A stretch of DNA of 36,446 nt from Desulfobacterales bacterium (GTDB lineage Bacteria > Desulfobacterota > Desulfobacteria > Desulfobacterales > ETH-SRB1): the NCBI GenBank assembly GCA_030610995.1, contig JAUWQO010000016.1:1-36446 (forward strand), given 5' to 3'. This document shows positions 25,302-32,636 of this stretch, piece by piece (within the stretch, counting starts at the first letter, position 1; each line of letters starts with the position of its first letter). Below the pieces are notes generated by a model. The model did no database searches and was not told the DNA's origin. It was given only the letters and a program-made list of their open reading frames with translations. The position numbers were made by a program, and so were the translations under genes.

Positions 25302-25838
25302 TCAGTTCCGCAATCCATCAAAGGTAGTGTGCCATTTACTATAGAACTTTAATACATCTGCCAGCCCTGCAATCTTTACAGAGCTTAAAATTTCACGGGT
25401 TTTTTCATGCACCCGTTTTTCTTCAGCAGTTTTTTCTTCACATGAAGCATCAAAGCTCTGGATAAATTTGCTGAACCTGACAATATGAATTAATTCATGG
25501 GCTACAATATATAGTATAAATGGAAAGAGTTCCATATCGGGTGATTGTTTTAATGCTGCAAGAATGGAATGGTCCTGAAGGCATATTTTATAAAAATCAT
25601 ACGTTGACGAACTGAGTGATGTATCTTTTAGCCGGCCTTTATAGCGGATAATCTGTGCAAACGGCCCGTCGGTTGTTTCATCGGGACAAAGATCAACCAC
25701 GGTTTTGACATCATACCTGCGGTGAAGCCACTGAGCTTCCGACATCTTATAGGAGTTGCTGACAAGTTCCTCTGCCATTGCCACTGAATTGTTTACCACT
25801 TTGAGCTGATCCGGGTTGAAATTTTCCAGTTGTTTCAT
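25302..25838 (-). CDS. Protein with a HExxH metal-binding motif
   Basis: 178 residues, not assigned to a named family. The clearest feature is HELIH at 114-118 within a hydrophobic helix (LFPFILYIVAHELIHIVRFSKF), the zincin-type metal motif, so it could be a small metallopeptidase or a metal-binding fold. Its N-terminal half is helical and polar with a conserved-looking QWLHRRYDVKTVVDLCPDE at about 37-55, and the C-terminal half contains CEEKTAEEKRVHEKTREIL, likely a helix with a possible third ligand (E or H). There is no signal peptide, so it is cytoplasmic. It lies upstream of the FmdB-type gene on the same strand, about 85 bases apart. Catalysis is unproven. Confidence 0.6.
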   Translation of the reverse strand: MKQLENFNPDQLKVVNNSVAMAEELVSNSYKMSEAQWLHRRYDVKTVVDLCPDETTDGPFAQIIRYKGRLKDTSLSSSTYDFYKICLQDHSILAALKQSPDMELFPFILYIVAHELIHIVRFSKFIQSFDASCEEKTAEEKRVHEKTREILSSVKIAGLADVLKFYSKWHTTFDGLRN

Positions 25839-25861
25839 AAAGCTAAACTGTTACGTATGAC

Positions 25862-25891
25862 TCGTTCCCACGCTCCTGCGTGGGAATGCAT
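25862..25891. repeat. CGTTCCCACGC hairpin repeat
   Basis: TTCCCACGC-TCCT-GCGTGGGAA is a compact hairpin. A degenerate form is at about 16836-16853. After it, 25892-25950 is a right half of the 'GTAAGCGTTCACGG' family ending in the hairpin GCCCCGCCACGGCGGGGC. Confidence 0.75.
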
Positions 25892-25977
25892 ACCTGCTTT
25901 CTCCCAAATTTCTAATTTCAAGTTTCAAGCCCCGCCACGGCGGGGCTACAATATGTCAATGTTTTAATGAAACATTC

Positions 25978-26097
25978 TATTATCAGAAATTTACAAACTC
26001 AAAAAAGAGTGAGTGGTTCTTCGTAGATTAGTGTGAAAAATTGCGTATTTCACACAAATCCACGATGAGCTAAATGAGTTTGTAAATTTCTAATTAT
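25978..26097. repeat. 120-bp palindromic element upstream of the bS22-like gene
   Basis: AGAAATTTACAAACTCA at the left faces TGAGTTTGTAAATTTCT at the right exactly. The centre is a nested palindrome with GTGTGAAA facing TTTCACAC. It sits between the HExxH gene and the small plus-strand gene at 26182. The region 25839-26181 holds no other gene. Confidence 0.8.
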
Positions 26098-26181
26098 TAA
26101 TAAAATTGTGGACAAATAACAATAGATAGTGTTAGAGATAAAACCTATAAAACCTAATTTATTATGATTGGAGGTGATTTG

Positions 26182-26280
26182 TTGAGTAGTGTAGTTAAAA
26201 AACGGAAAAAGAAAATGCGAAGACATAAACACAGAAAGCTTTTGGCCCGCACACGCCATCAGAGAAGAAAAGGTAAATAA
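26182..26280 (+). CDS. 32-residue basic protein, bS22/AURKAIP1-COX24 type
   Basis: A gene too small for standard searches: 32 residues starting with TTG, preceded by GGAGGTGAT 4 bases upstream, a very strong ribosome binding site that decides the start. The product begins MSSVVKKRKKKMRRHKHR and continues KLLARTRHQRRKGK. That matches the pattern of the bacterial AURKAIP1/COX24-domain proteins, including the mycobacterial ribosomal protein bS22 with its [KR]KRRK[KR]M...HKHRKLL...TR.QRR layout, and the C-terminal part of mitochondrial mS38. I therefore infer a 30S-subunit protein bound near the decoding region. About two thirds of residues are Lys, Arg or His. It stands alone between repeats. 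Confidence 0.85.
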   Translation: MSSVVKKRKKKMRRHKHRKLLARTRHQRRKGK

Positions 26281-26484
26281 GGATTAAAGGATTAAGGAAT
26301 AGAGGATTAAGGATTAGAGGATTAAGGATTAAGGATTAAAAAAATATCGTGATCTGCCGTTACAGATACAGCCATCCGCTTGACCTGGCTTGTTATTATT
26401 CAATAAGTAAGTTTCTGCCCTTAGAGCCTTAATCCTTTAATCCTTAATCCTCTAACAATCCTCTAACAATCCTCTAATAATCCT
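26281..26484. repeat. Inverted arrays of GGATTAA / AATCCT units
   Basis: GGATTAA and GGATTAG units run from 26281 to 26338 on the plus strand. Complementary CCTTAATCCT and TCCTCTAA(C/T)AA units run from about 26430 to 26485, giving a palindrome with tandem-repeat arms. The last unit ends where the hflC stop codon (TTA on the plus strand) begins. Confidence 0.75.
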
Positions 26485-27429
26485 CTAATTAAAATCTCCT
26501 TTAAGATGTTTAAAAAACTCTGAATCTGTTGAAAGAACAACAGAGCAGTTTTCATCAAGCGCCTCATTGTAAATTTCAAGGGTCTTGACAAATGAATAGA
26601 ACTTCGGGTCTACTCCAAATGCTGCGGCGAATAATTTAGTTGCCTCTGCATCGGCCTTTCCTTTTATTTCCTGGGCGGTTCTGTAAGCTTCTGATGTTAT
26701 CTTTTTTAAGTCCCGCTCTTTTTCGCCGAGAATTTTTCGGGCTTCCCCCATTCCTTCAGAACGAAACTTTTCCGCTATCTGGCTGCGCTCCGCAATCATT
26801 CTGCCATAAACAGATCTTCTAACCTCTTCTACATAATTAATACGCTTGATCTTAACATCGACGAGTTCGATTCCGAACTTAGCCAGTTTGGGTTGAGCCT
26901 GTTTCAATATCCCTTCTGTTATCTTTTCCCTGCCCGTAGTAATTGAGTATGTGTCACGCTCTTTTTTCTTTTCACCTTCCATGTCTTCTTCAAGCGCTTC
27001 CATGCTCCTGTTTGACTTGCGAACGGTTTCAATAAGCTTATAGGAGGTTATAAAGTTTCTTACCGCCGGATCGATGATATCATCAAGCCTTCCCAGAGCT
27101 CTTACAGTATTGTTTACGGTCTGGAAAAATTTGATGGGATCGACAATTTTCCACCTGGCAAATGTGTCAACCCATATATAGGTTTTTTCCAGGGTCGGTA
27201 TCTGCCCCGGATCCCCATCCCAGGATAGGATGTTTTTTGGAAAAGAGTTGATATTCTGGATAAAAGGGATCTTGAAGTAAAGACCCGGGTCTGTTTTTGG
27301 ATCGCCGACGACCTTCCCGAATTGAGTAATTATCACCTGCTTAGTTTCATCGACAGTATAAGCTGAAGCAAATGCAACAAGAAAAAGTGCAATTGCAGCG
27401 ACAATTAAAATCATACTTTTAGGTTTCAT
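26485..27429 (-). CDS. hflC: Membrane protease modulator HflC
   Basis: 314 residues. An N-terminal membrane anchor (about 5-24, MILIVAAIALFLVAFASAY) leads into an SPFH/band 7 domain: VDETKQVIITQFGKVV, PGLYFKIPFIQNI, WVDTFARWKI and VDVKIKRINYVEEVRRSVYGRM. With HflK it forms a large periplasmic cage around the FtsH protease. The C-terminal part has the AQEIKGKADAEATKLFAAAFG coiled coil. Its ATG overlaps the stop of hflK by four bases (ATGA), so the two are translated together. Residues about 150-160 (EDMEGEKKKERDTYSI) include an insertion typical for longer HflC. The downstream end abuts a repeat array. Confidence 0.95.
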   Translation of the reverse strand: MKPKSMILIVAAIALFLVAFASAYTVDETKQVIITQFGKVVGDPKTDPGLYFKIPFIQNINSFPKNILSWDGDPGQIPTLEKTYIWVDTFARWKIVDPIKFFQTVNNTVRALGRLDDIIDPAVRNFITSYKLIETVRKSNRSMEALEEDMEGEKKKERDTYSITTGREKITEGILKQAQPKLAKFGIELVDVKIKRINYVEEVRRSVYGRMIAERSQIAEKFRSEGMGEARKILGEKERDLKKITSEAYRTAQEIKGKADAEATKLFAAAFGVDPKFYSFVKTLEIYNEALDENCSVVLSTDSEFFKHLKGDFN

Positions 27430-28463
27430 TTTTGCGCACCGATTTGTTTTCCAAGATTAAGTAAAGGTAAAAGATTCTTTTGTTCAGAATCTATAATATA
27501 TTTCTGGCCAAGCTTTGGAAGCACCTCTTGTATCATTTCAAGATAAAGTCGCCTTTTAGTAACATCCTTTGCTTTTGTGTATTCTTTATAGACGGCCGTA
27601 AACCTTGCGGAATCACCCTTAGCCCTGTTTATCCTGTCTAAAGCATACCCTTCAGCCGCCTTGATGGTTCTTTCCGCCTCGCCTCTGGACGCAGGTATGG
27701 CCTTGTTATAATCCTCCCTGGCTTTATAAATCATTTGTTCCTTTTCCTGGACCGCCTGGTTGACTTCGTTAAAGGACGACTGTACAGGGCCGGGAACATT
27801 GGTCTTTTTCATTTCTATTGTTACAATATTAATGCCTGACTCTGCCTTATCCATCTCTCTTTGCAGGATGTGCCTGGCTTCAATTGCGATCTCTTCCCGT
27901 TTTGTAATAACTTCGTTGATACTCCTGTCGCCCACTACAAGACGCATCGCTGCTTCCGACATATCATTGAGCAGTTTGGGGACACCTCGCACTTTGAACA
28001 GATAATCATAAGGATCCTTTATCCTGTACTGGACAATCCATGGAACCAGCCCCACATTAAGATCTCCGGTAAGCATAAGGGATACGTTGATATCACTACC
28101 GCCGGTTGGGACACGTTCTCTAACATCCCTTCCTAGTGTACGGAAGCCGAACTCCTCTTTATAGACACGTTTTATCTTTACCTTTGTTATTTTTTCAATT
28201 CCTGTAGGCATCTTGAAATTAAGCCCCGGTTGGCTGGTGCGGACATATTTTCCAAACCGCTGGACAATCCCGACCTCATCCACTCCGATAGTATAAAACA
28301 TCGAAGAGCCGAAAAACAGGGCGATTAGAAGAACAATAATAATCGGGCCGCCAGGCAATTTGAACCCTTTAAATTTCTTTATAAGTTCATTCACACCCGG
28401 CGGAATTCCGCCCCCGCCCACACCTTGTTGCCGCTGCTTAAGTTTGTCCCAGTCCCAATTCAT
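27426..28463 (-). CDS. hflK: Membrane protease modulator HflK
   Basis: 345 residues. It starts with the usual short glycine-rich cytoplasmic segment (MNWDWDKLKQRQQGVGGGGIPPG), then a membrane segment at about 39-58 and the SPFH/band 7 domain with YTIGVDEVGIVQRFGKYVRTSQPGLNFKMP. The C-terminal half contains the long helix (VQEKEQMIYKAREDYNKAIPASRGEAERTIKAAEGYALDRI) that forms the cage wall. AGGATAT precedes the ATG. It is the first gene of an hflK-hflC pair; hflX and hfq, which precede it in enterobacteria, are not present here. No operon promoter could be chosen. Full length. Confidence 0.95.
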   Translation of the reverse strand: MNWDWDKLKQRQQGVGGGGIPPGVNELIKKFKGFKLPGGPIIIVLLIALFFGSSMFYTIGVDEVGIVQRFGKYVRTSQPGLNFKMPTGIEKITKVKIKRVYKEEFGFRTLGRDVRERVPTGGSDINVSLMLTGDLNVGLVPWIVQYRIKDPYDYLFKVRGVPKLLNDMSEAAMRLVVGDRSINEVITKREEIAIEARHILQREMDKAESGINIVTIEMKKTNVPGPVQSSFNEVNQAVQEKEQMIYKAREDYNKAIPASRGEAERTIKAAEGYALDRINRAKGDSARFTAVYKEYTKAKDVTKRRLYLEMIQEVLPKLGQKYIIDSEQKNLLPLLNLGKQIGAQK

Positions 28464-28641
28464 AGATTTAATATCCTGTAAATTTTATCCAGATAATATT
28501 TATAATGTATCGTACCAATTAATTGTAATATCTATATTGCCTGATATTGCAAGTCAAGCTAAAAGCAGAAATTATATGAGACCAAGGTTTTTCTGGGGTT
28601 TTCCTTGACAATAAAGCTTATCACTTTATAGTTTTGTCATT

Positions 28642-28962
28642 ATGGTGGAAAAAAGAAAAAATATCAAAGAATTTGAACATATAGGCAGTGTTATTAATAA
28701 GGTACTGAAAACATGCCGGCATGAATCTGATGAAGAGTTAATTAAGGTTTGGAATTTGTGGAATAGCGCGGTAGGAGATATAGTTGCGGAAAATACCAGG
28801 CCTGCCGCATTCAAAGGAAGGCTTCTTCTTGTGCATGTAGTTAGTTCAACATGGATGCACCAGCTTCAATTTTTAAAAACAGATATTATAGCAAAGATAA
28901 ATGATGCTCTCGGCAAGGACATGGTCGGAGAAATAAAATTCAAGATCGGCCCTTTAAGCTAA
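28642..28962 (+). CDS. DciA-like (DUF721) protein
   Basis: 106 residues with the DUF721/DciA pattern: an N-terminal helix, then ELIKVWNLWNSAVGDIVAENTRPAAFKGRLLLVHVVSSTWMHQLQFLKTDIIAKINDALG, in which W-x2-AVG-x-IA, H(V)...(S)xxWxxEL-type positions are conserved. The fold resembles the KH domain of DciA, which loads the replicative helicase DnaB in bacteria without DnaC. Only the domain is present, without the longer extension seen in some phyla. It is divergent from hflK (180 bases apart) and followed by an 8-bp tandem array. Role in replication is taken from the family. Confidence 0.85.
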   Translation: MVEKRKNIKEFEHIGSVINKVLKTCRHESDEELIKVWNLWNSAVGDIVAENTRPAAFKGRLLLVHVVSSTWMHQLQFLKTDIIAKINDALGKDMVGEIKFKIGPLS

Positions 28963-28967
28963 AACAA

Positions 28968-29029
28968 GGGATTGAGGGATTGAGGGATTGAGGGATTGAG
29001 GGATTGAGGGATTGAGGGATTGAGGGATT
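28968..29029. repeat. 8-bp tandem array, unit GGGATTGA, about 7.7 copies
   Basis: An unbroken run of GGGATTGA directly after the DUF721 gene (6 bases from its stop codon). The array ends in GGGATTC, and a short CCTAAATTC-rich segment leads up to the next start codon. Confidence 0.93.
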
Positions 29030-29106
29030 CAAATCAAGAAAATACCTTTAATTCCTAAATACCTCAATTCCTAAATTCGCAATTAAGCGAAGCGAATCCC
29101 TAAATT

Positions 29107-29838
29107 ATGAAAACTTTAACCACAGATACTTTTTTTAACGGCCGCCTGCAGGTCAAACAGAATCGGTCCGGCTACCGTTTTTCGATTGATGCAGTTTTGT
29201 TGGCAGGCCATATCAGGTTGCGGCCGGGTGACAAGGTCCTTGATCTTGGAACAGGATGCGGAATTATTCCCTTGATTCTTGCGCATCGGCATAAAAAAAT
29301 ACAAGTTTACGGCGTTGAAATTCAAAAGGAACTTGCTGATATTGCATCTGGAAATGTTAAAGAAAATCGTATGGAAGATCGAATTACCATCCTCTGCCGT
29401 GATATGAAAGAGCTGAAACATGACATGGTTTCCGGTCCCGTGGATCTGATTGTATGCAACCCCCCATACAGGAAGGCCAGGTCAGGAAGGATGAATCCGG
29501 ATCAACAAAAAGCGGTTGCCAGGCACGAAATTAAGGTTAACCTGAATGATGTTATTGAAACAGCCCGTCGCATGTTACGAACTTCAGGAAGGTTTGTTAT
29601 GATTTACCCTGTCCAGCGAATGATTGATATGCTCACTCAAATGCGTTCAAATTATATTGAGCCTAAATTTTTTCGTATGATTTATTCAGACCTGAGTTCG
29701 GAAGCAAAACTTATTTTAGTGGAAGGGATTAAAGGCGGCCGCCCAGGCACAAAGATCGGACCGCCCCTTATCATCTATTGTAAAGATGGTTCCTATACAG
29801 ATGAAGTAAAAAAGATGATGGAAGGAGTAGTCGAGTAG
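29107..29838 (+). CDS. TrmN6-like tRNA1(Val) (adenine-37-N6)-methyltransferase
   Basis: 243 residues, a Rossmann-fold, SAM-dependent N6-adenine methyltransferase. Motif I is VLDLGTGCGIIPL (44-56), motif II YGVEIQKEL, and the catalytic NPPY is at 118-121 with the preceding VDLIVC. RFSIDAVLLAGHI (24-36) is the family signature at the N-terminus, and QQKAVARHEIKVNLNDVIETA follows NPPY as in YfiC/TrmN6. E. coli TrmN6 methylates A37 of tRNA1(Val). The C-terminal LVEGIKGGRPGTKIGPPLIIY completes the fold. No ribosome binding site is visible, since repeat sequence ends just upstream. The family is clear; the exact RNA target is inference. Confidence 0.88.
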   Translation: MKTLTTDTFFNGRLQVKQNRSGYRFSIDAVLLAGHIRLRPGDKVLDLGTGCGIIPLILAHRHKKIQVYGVEIQKELADIASGNVKENRMEDRITILCRDMKELKHDMVSGPVDLIVCNPPYRKARSGRMNPDQQKAVARHEIKVNLNDVIETARRMLRTSGRFVMIYPVQRMIDMLTQMRSNYIEPKFFRMIYSDLSSEAKLILVEGIKGGRPGTKIGPPLIIYCKDGSYTDEVKKMMEGVVE

Positions 29839-29844
29839 GTAACA

Positions 29845-29958
29845 ATGCCCTTATATGATCTGGAAGAAAGGCTGTTTAAGGAAAAAATGAACATCGAACA
29901 GCATACTCCGCCGAAGCGGCTGCGAAGGCCGGGTCGAACGTCCAACATCGAATTTTGA
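29845..29958 (+). CDS. Possible 37-residue ORF running into a palindromic element
   Basis: ATG six bases after the trmN6-like stop, product MPLYDLEERLFKEK then MNIEQHTPPKRLRRPGR and TSNIEF. Only the first 13 codons lie outside the palindromic element at 29882-30076; the rest is its translation. It may be what is left of a gene whose 3' part was replaced by the element, or it may not be coding. No family was recognised. Confidence 0.25.
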   Translation: MPLYDLEERLFKEKMNIEQHTPPKRLRRPGRTSNIEF

Positions 29959-30076
29959 ATAAGGTATTCTGTCAATTTATAAACTGGCGGAGCGAAGCGA
30001 TTTCATTATTCGACGTTCGACGTTCAATGTTCGATGTTGGACGTTCATCTTTTAGTATGTTCGATGTTCATTTTTT
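29882..30076. repeat. 195-bp palindromic element with ATGAACATCGAACA ends
   Basis: AAAAAATGAACATCGAACA at 29882-29900 is the exact inverse complement of 30058-30076. Inside, CGAACGTCCAACATCGAA faces TTCGATGTTGGACGTTC. A GGAGCGAAGCGATT segment seen elsewhere lies in the middle. The right end contributes the first two bases of the DUF1015 stop codon on the minus strand. Confidence 0.85.
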
Positions 30077-31403
30077 AAGGGATTAATCTGTTTATCACCT
30101 GGCCGGTTATCACCTTGGGATAAAAATAAGTTGATTTCCTCGGCATTATCAGACCATGTTCGGCTACTTCACGAACCTGGTTAATCTTTGTCGGGTTAAG
30201 AATAAAGGTAATATCGCATCTGCCTGAGGCAACCTCCTGGATCGCCTTTTCTTCGCTGCTTGAATAGACAATCAATTTTTCATTATCAAGCATTGATTGA
30301 TCAAAACCAAGAATCTCCATTAATATAAGACGGGTCAACACGGTCACGTCAAGATTTTTCAGTGGATCCGGGAGATTATCGCCCGTGACATGCTTCAAGA
30401 CGTTTGGCTTTAATGTCAGCAGATAAAATTCCGGACGGGTTTTCATAAATGCTCCAATCATATTTTTTGATCTGTTTGATTTAAGAGCCGAGATAAAGTT
30501 TGCCTGGGCTTTTTCCATTCCTTTGTTTTCAAATGGCATTTTCTTTACGTAAAAATAACTTTCGGCTTTTTGGATAAATGAAGCGAGAGCTGAATCTTTA
30601 ATCCCTGTCAGCATTCGATGGGCCGGCAGTATAACCAGCCCTGGATCTTCCATGCTGCAAAGATACATCATTACATAGTTGGCTGGATGATCGTCATTAA
30701 AATCGGGCTCTGTGCTCGATATGTGGTTTTTGTAGTTAAGGGCTGTTTCATATCGATGGTGACCATCGGCTATAAAAATGCTTTTTTCTTGCATTGCATC
30801 GGCAACATATCTGTGCATAGAAATATCGGTTATGCGCCATAGCCTGTGTTTCATCCCTTGTTTATCGATAAAGCTTATGTCCGGTTTTTTGCTGCAGACC
30901 GCGTCCTTTAATGAATTCAAAATAATGTTTTGATCTGAATAGAATGAAAATATCGGACTGAAATTGGCACGGCAAGCCTTTATCAGCTCGAATCTTTCCG
31001 CGCTTACCCTGGAGAAGGTTTTTTCATGGGGAAGAATTACACCTTTATTAAAGGGTTCAAGACCAACCAGAGCGATCAGGCCATAGCGCGTAACTTTTTT
31101 ATTTCCCAAAGTAAAATCAACGGTTGTCAAATAAAAGGCCGGCGATGTATCCTGCACCAGTATCTTCTCTGAAAGCCACCTGTTAAGCAGGTTTGCGGCT
31201 CTTGTATGCCAGTTGTTTTTATCTGTGTCCTTTTTTGTTGATTTGCCCAGATCCAGCCGGATAATGTTATATGGACTTTGTTTATAAAAATTACTCTGAT
31301 CCTGTTTTGAGATAATATCATAAGGCGGTGTTACGACTTCAGCCATGTTATGAATTTTGTGCTCATTGTAGAGTATTCCTCTGAACGGAATAATTTTAGC
31401 CAT
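30075..31403 (-). CDS. DUF1015 family protein
   Basis: 442 residues, the usual length. The family pattern is clear: MAKIIPFRGILYN start, VTPPYDII (24-31), LPHEKTF (124-130), FIADGHHRYETAL (210-222) and NYVMMYLCSMEDPGLVILPAHRML (about 240-265). Sites rich in Asp, His and Arg suggest an enzymatic function on a phosphorylated or nucleotide substrate, but I do not know an established activity. It is cytoplasmic. AGGAAAAACC before the ATG is a plausible ribosome binding site. In many anaerobic bacteria the gene stands next to serine or amino-acid genes; here it stands alone on the minus strand. The stop codon lies inside the palindromic element that ends at 30076. Confidence 0.88.
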   Translation of the reverse strand: MAKIIPFRGILYNEHKIHNMAEVVTPPYDIISKQDQSNFYKQSPYNIIRLDLGKSTKKDTDKNNWHTRAANLLNRWLSEKILVQDTSPAFYLTTVDFTLGNKKVTRYGLIALVGLEPFNKGVILPHEKTFSRVSAERFELIKACRANFSPIFSFYSDQNIILNSLKDAVCSKKPDISFIDKQGMKHRLWRITDISMHRYVADAMQEKSIFIADGHHRYETALNYKNHISSTEPDFNDDHPANYVMMYLCSMEDPGLVILPAHRMLTGIKDSALASFIQKAESYFYVKKMPFENKGMEKAQANFISALKSNRSKNMIGAFMKTRPEFYLLTLKPNVLKHVTGDNLPDPLKNLDVTVLTRLILMEILGFDQSMLDNEKLIVYSSSEEKAIQEVASGRCDITFILNPTKINQVREVAEHGLIMPRKSTYFYPKVITGQVINRLIP

Positions 31404-31464
31404 GGTTTTTCCTGTTTGTGCCGGTTATCGCTTCAATTGTGATTAAATTTATTTTGGTCCGCAG

Positions 31465-31510
31465 CGCCGTAAAGCGGCATAATGTAGCTTTTTACGACAC
31501 CGTCAATAAT
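31465..31510. repeat. Direct repeat, AAGCGGCATAAT family, copy 1
   Basis: AAAGCGGCATAATGTAGCTT and TTTACGACACCGTCAATAAT are closely matched by GAAGCGGCATAATCTAGCTT and TTTACGAAACCGTCAACAAT at about 32508-32553. The two copies lie in the same orientation on either side of the tRNA-Ser pair. The gap 31404-31711 also holds a perfect AACCCTCC/GGAGGGTT hairpin near 31600 and a tRNA promoter. Confidence 0.75.
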
Positions 31511-31665
31511 AAAAAGGATAACTTTGTTCAAGTCAAATAATTATTCAAAAAGTTTTAACATTTTAGCCTTTTGAAAAAGACTCTGAGAGGATAACCCTCC
31601 AGGAGGGTTAATCCTGTCAAAAAATATATTTTAAAAAACTAAACTGTTACGAAATATAAAGATTA

Positions 31666-31693
31666 TTGACATGAAATGAAAAACGAATATATT
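31666..31693 (+). promoter_or_regulatory. Sigma-70 promoter of tRNA-Ser(CGA)
   Basis: TTGACA at 31666-31671, 16 bases, then TATATT at 31688-31693; the -35 box is perfect and the -10 box has five of six bases. The tRNA begins 18 bases after the -10 box. Confidence 0.75.
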
Positions 31694-31711
31694 TAAAATT
31701 CTTTTGCTGCC

Positions 31712-31804
31712 GGAGAGGTGGCCGAGCGGCTGAAGGCCCCGCTCTCGAAAAGCGGTATCCTGTGAATAACGGGATCGTGGGTTCGAATCCCACCCTCTCC
31801 GCCA
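31712..31804 (+). tRNA. tRNA-Ser (anticodon CGA)
   Basis: A class II tRNA of 93 bases including an encoded CCA. Acceptor stem GGAGAGG pairs with CCTCTCC (31794-31800). The anticodon stem CCGCT/AGCGG encloses loop CTCGAAA, so the anticodon is CGA and reads UCG. The long variable arm (GTATCCTGTGAATAACGGGAT) and the T loop GTTCGAATC are typical of serine tRNAs. A hairpin at 31806-31828 follows right after. Confidence 0.95.
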
Positions 31805-31805
31805 A

Positions 31806-31828
31806 GAGATTTAACGTTGTTAAATCTC
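31806..31828 (+). terminator. Hairpin after tRNA-Ser(CGA)
   Basis: GAGATTTAAC-GTT-GTTAAATCTC is a perfect 10-bp stem beginning two bases after the tRNA. No T run follows, so it may serve 3' end processing or weak termination. Confidence 0.45.
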
Positions 31829-31834
31829 ACCATT

Positions 31835-31913
31835 GGCTTGTAGCCAGTAGCTCAAAGGCTTTGCCTACTTGTAGCTATCAGCTATTAGCTAATAGCTACA
31901 AGTAGCCGTTAGG
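31835..31913. repeat. Palindrome with TAGCTATTAGCTAATAGCTA core, left side
   Basis: CTACTTGTAGCTATCAGCTA faces TAGCTAATAGCTACAAGTAG. A related segment, TAAGCTAAGAGCTATTAGCT followed by AATAG, is at 32182-32206, on the other side of the truncated gene. The two could mark the borders of the inserted unit. A related TAGCC...GGCTA palindrome is at about 11126-11170. Confidence 0.7.
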
Positions 31914-31928
31914 CTCTTAAGGGATTCT

Positions 31929-32138
31929 ATGAAATTTAGATTCAAAGAGTTTAGAGTTTACAAAGACGCTAAAGACTACTGCAGGTTTTGCCGGGACGTT
32001 ATTGCAAATCATATAGCCAGACGAGACAAAAGTTTAACAGGCCAATTGGATAGAGCACTGAATTCAATTGTGCTTAACATTGCTGAAGGATCTGCTGACA
32101 ATTCTGATGCTGAGTTTGCAAGACACACTCTCTGGTAA
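31929..32138 (+). pseudogene. Four-helix-bundle (23S rRNA intervening-sequence type) protein, truncated
   Basis: 69 codons. FRFKEFRVYKDAKDYCRFCRDVI at the start and LTGQLDRALNSIVLNIAEGSADNSDAEFARHTLW at the end match the first two helices and the EGS-(x)n-S-EFARF motif of the TIGR02436-type four-helix-bundle proteins that occur in 23S rRNA intervening sequences and as lone genes. The family is about 115-125 residues, and here the chain stops right where the third helix should begin, so the second half is missing. The nearby sequence to 32215 does not continue the protein; it is an inverted GCTATTAGCTAATAG repeat. Both sides carry AGCTATTAGCTAATAGCT. The gene probably came with this mobile unit and decayed. 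It lies between two tRNA-Ser genes. Confidence 0.75.
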
Positions 32139-32230
32139 AGCAATTAGCATCATTTCGTAACAAGCTTAAAACATAATGCTATAAGCTAAGAGCTATTAGC
32201 TAATAGTACCCCCGCTATACCGGGGGTCAC

Positions 32231-32324
32231 GGAGAGATGTCCGAGCTGGCTGAAGGAGCACGACTGGAAATCGTGTGTGCTGCCAAAAGCGGCACCGAGG
32301 GTTCGAATCCCTCTCTCTCCGCCA
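32231..32324 (+). tRNA. tRNA-Ser (anticodon GGA)
   Basis: A class II tRNA of 94 bases with CCA encoded. The acceptor stem GGAGAGA pairs with TCTCTCC (32314-32320). The anticodon stem CACGA/TCGTG closes loop CTGGAAA, so the anticodon is GGA and reads UCC and UCU. The variable arm GTGCTGCCAAAAGCGGCACC is long as required for Ser. The ACCCCCG/CGGGGGT hairpin (32208-32227) directly precedes it. Confidence 0.95.
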
Positions 32325-32353
32325 TTTAGAACATGGCTTGCCATCTGCGAACT

Positions 32354-32443
32354 TGTCATTGCGAGCGAAACGAAGCAATCCCCTCTAAGATAACTGCTTG
32401 TATTTATTAAATTGTTTCGTCGTTGCGATCCTCGCAATGACTT
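32354..32443. repeat. Palindromic element, TCATTGCGAG family
   Basis: GTCATTGCGAGCGAAACGAA followed by GCAATC faces ATTGTTTCGTCGTTGCGATC followed by CTCGCAATGAC. Related copies are the segment at 353-390 and the one inserted in mod at 33522-33580. The gap 32325-32636 also holds the second AAGCGGCATAAT copy (32508-32553) and no gene. Confidence 0.85.
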
Positions 32444-32636
32444 ATGGTATGACTTTCAAATAACTAAATCATAACCTTTTGATATGATTGGCAAGTTATT
32501 TTCGGTTACAGTGTCGCGAAGCGGCATAATCTAGCTTTTTACGAAACCGTCAACAATCCAAACGGTTGCAAAAATTGCAAAGGGGTTAGGAATTGCTATT
32601 TGATGAACCTTAAATAGTAAGATCTATGATTTATAT

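Noticed and set aside
25217-25321. Long N-terminal extension of the FmdB-type protein.
   Set aside because: The strong AGGAGGT site fits the inner ATG, and the extension has no conserved sequence.
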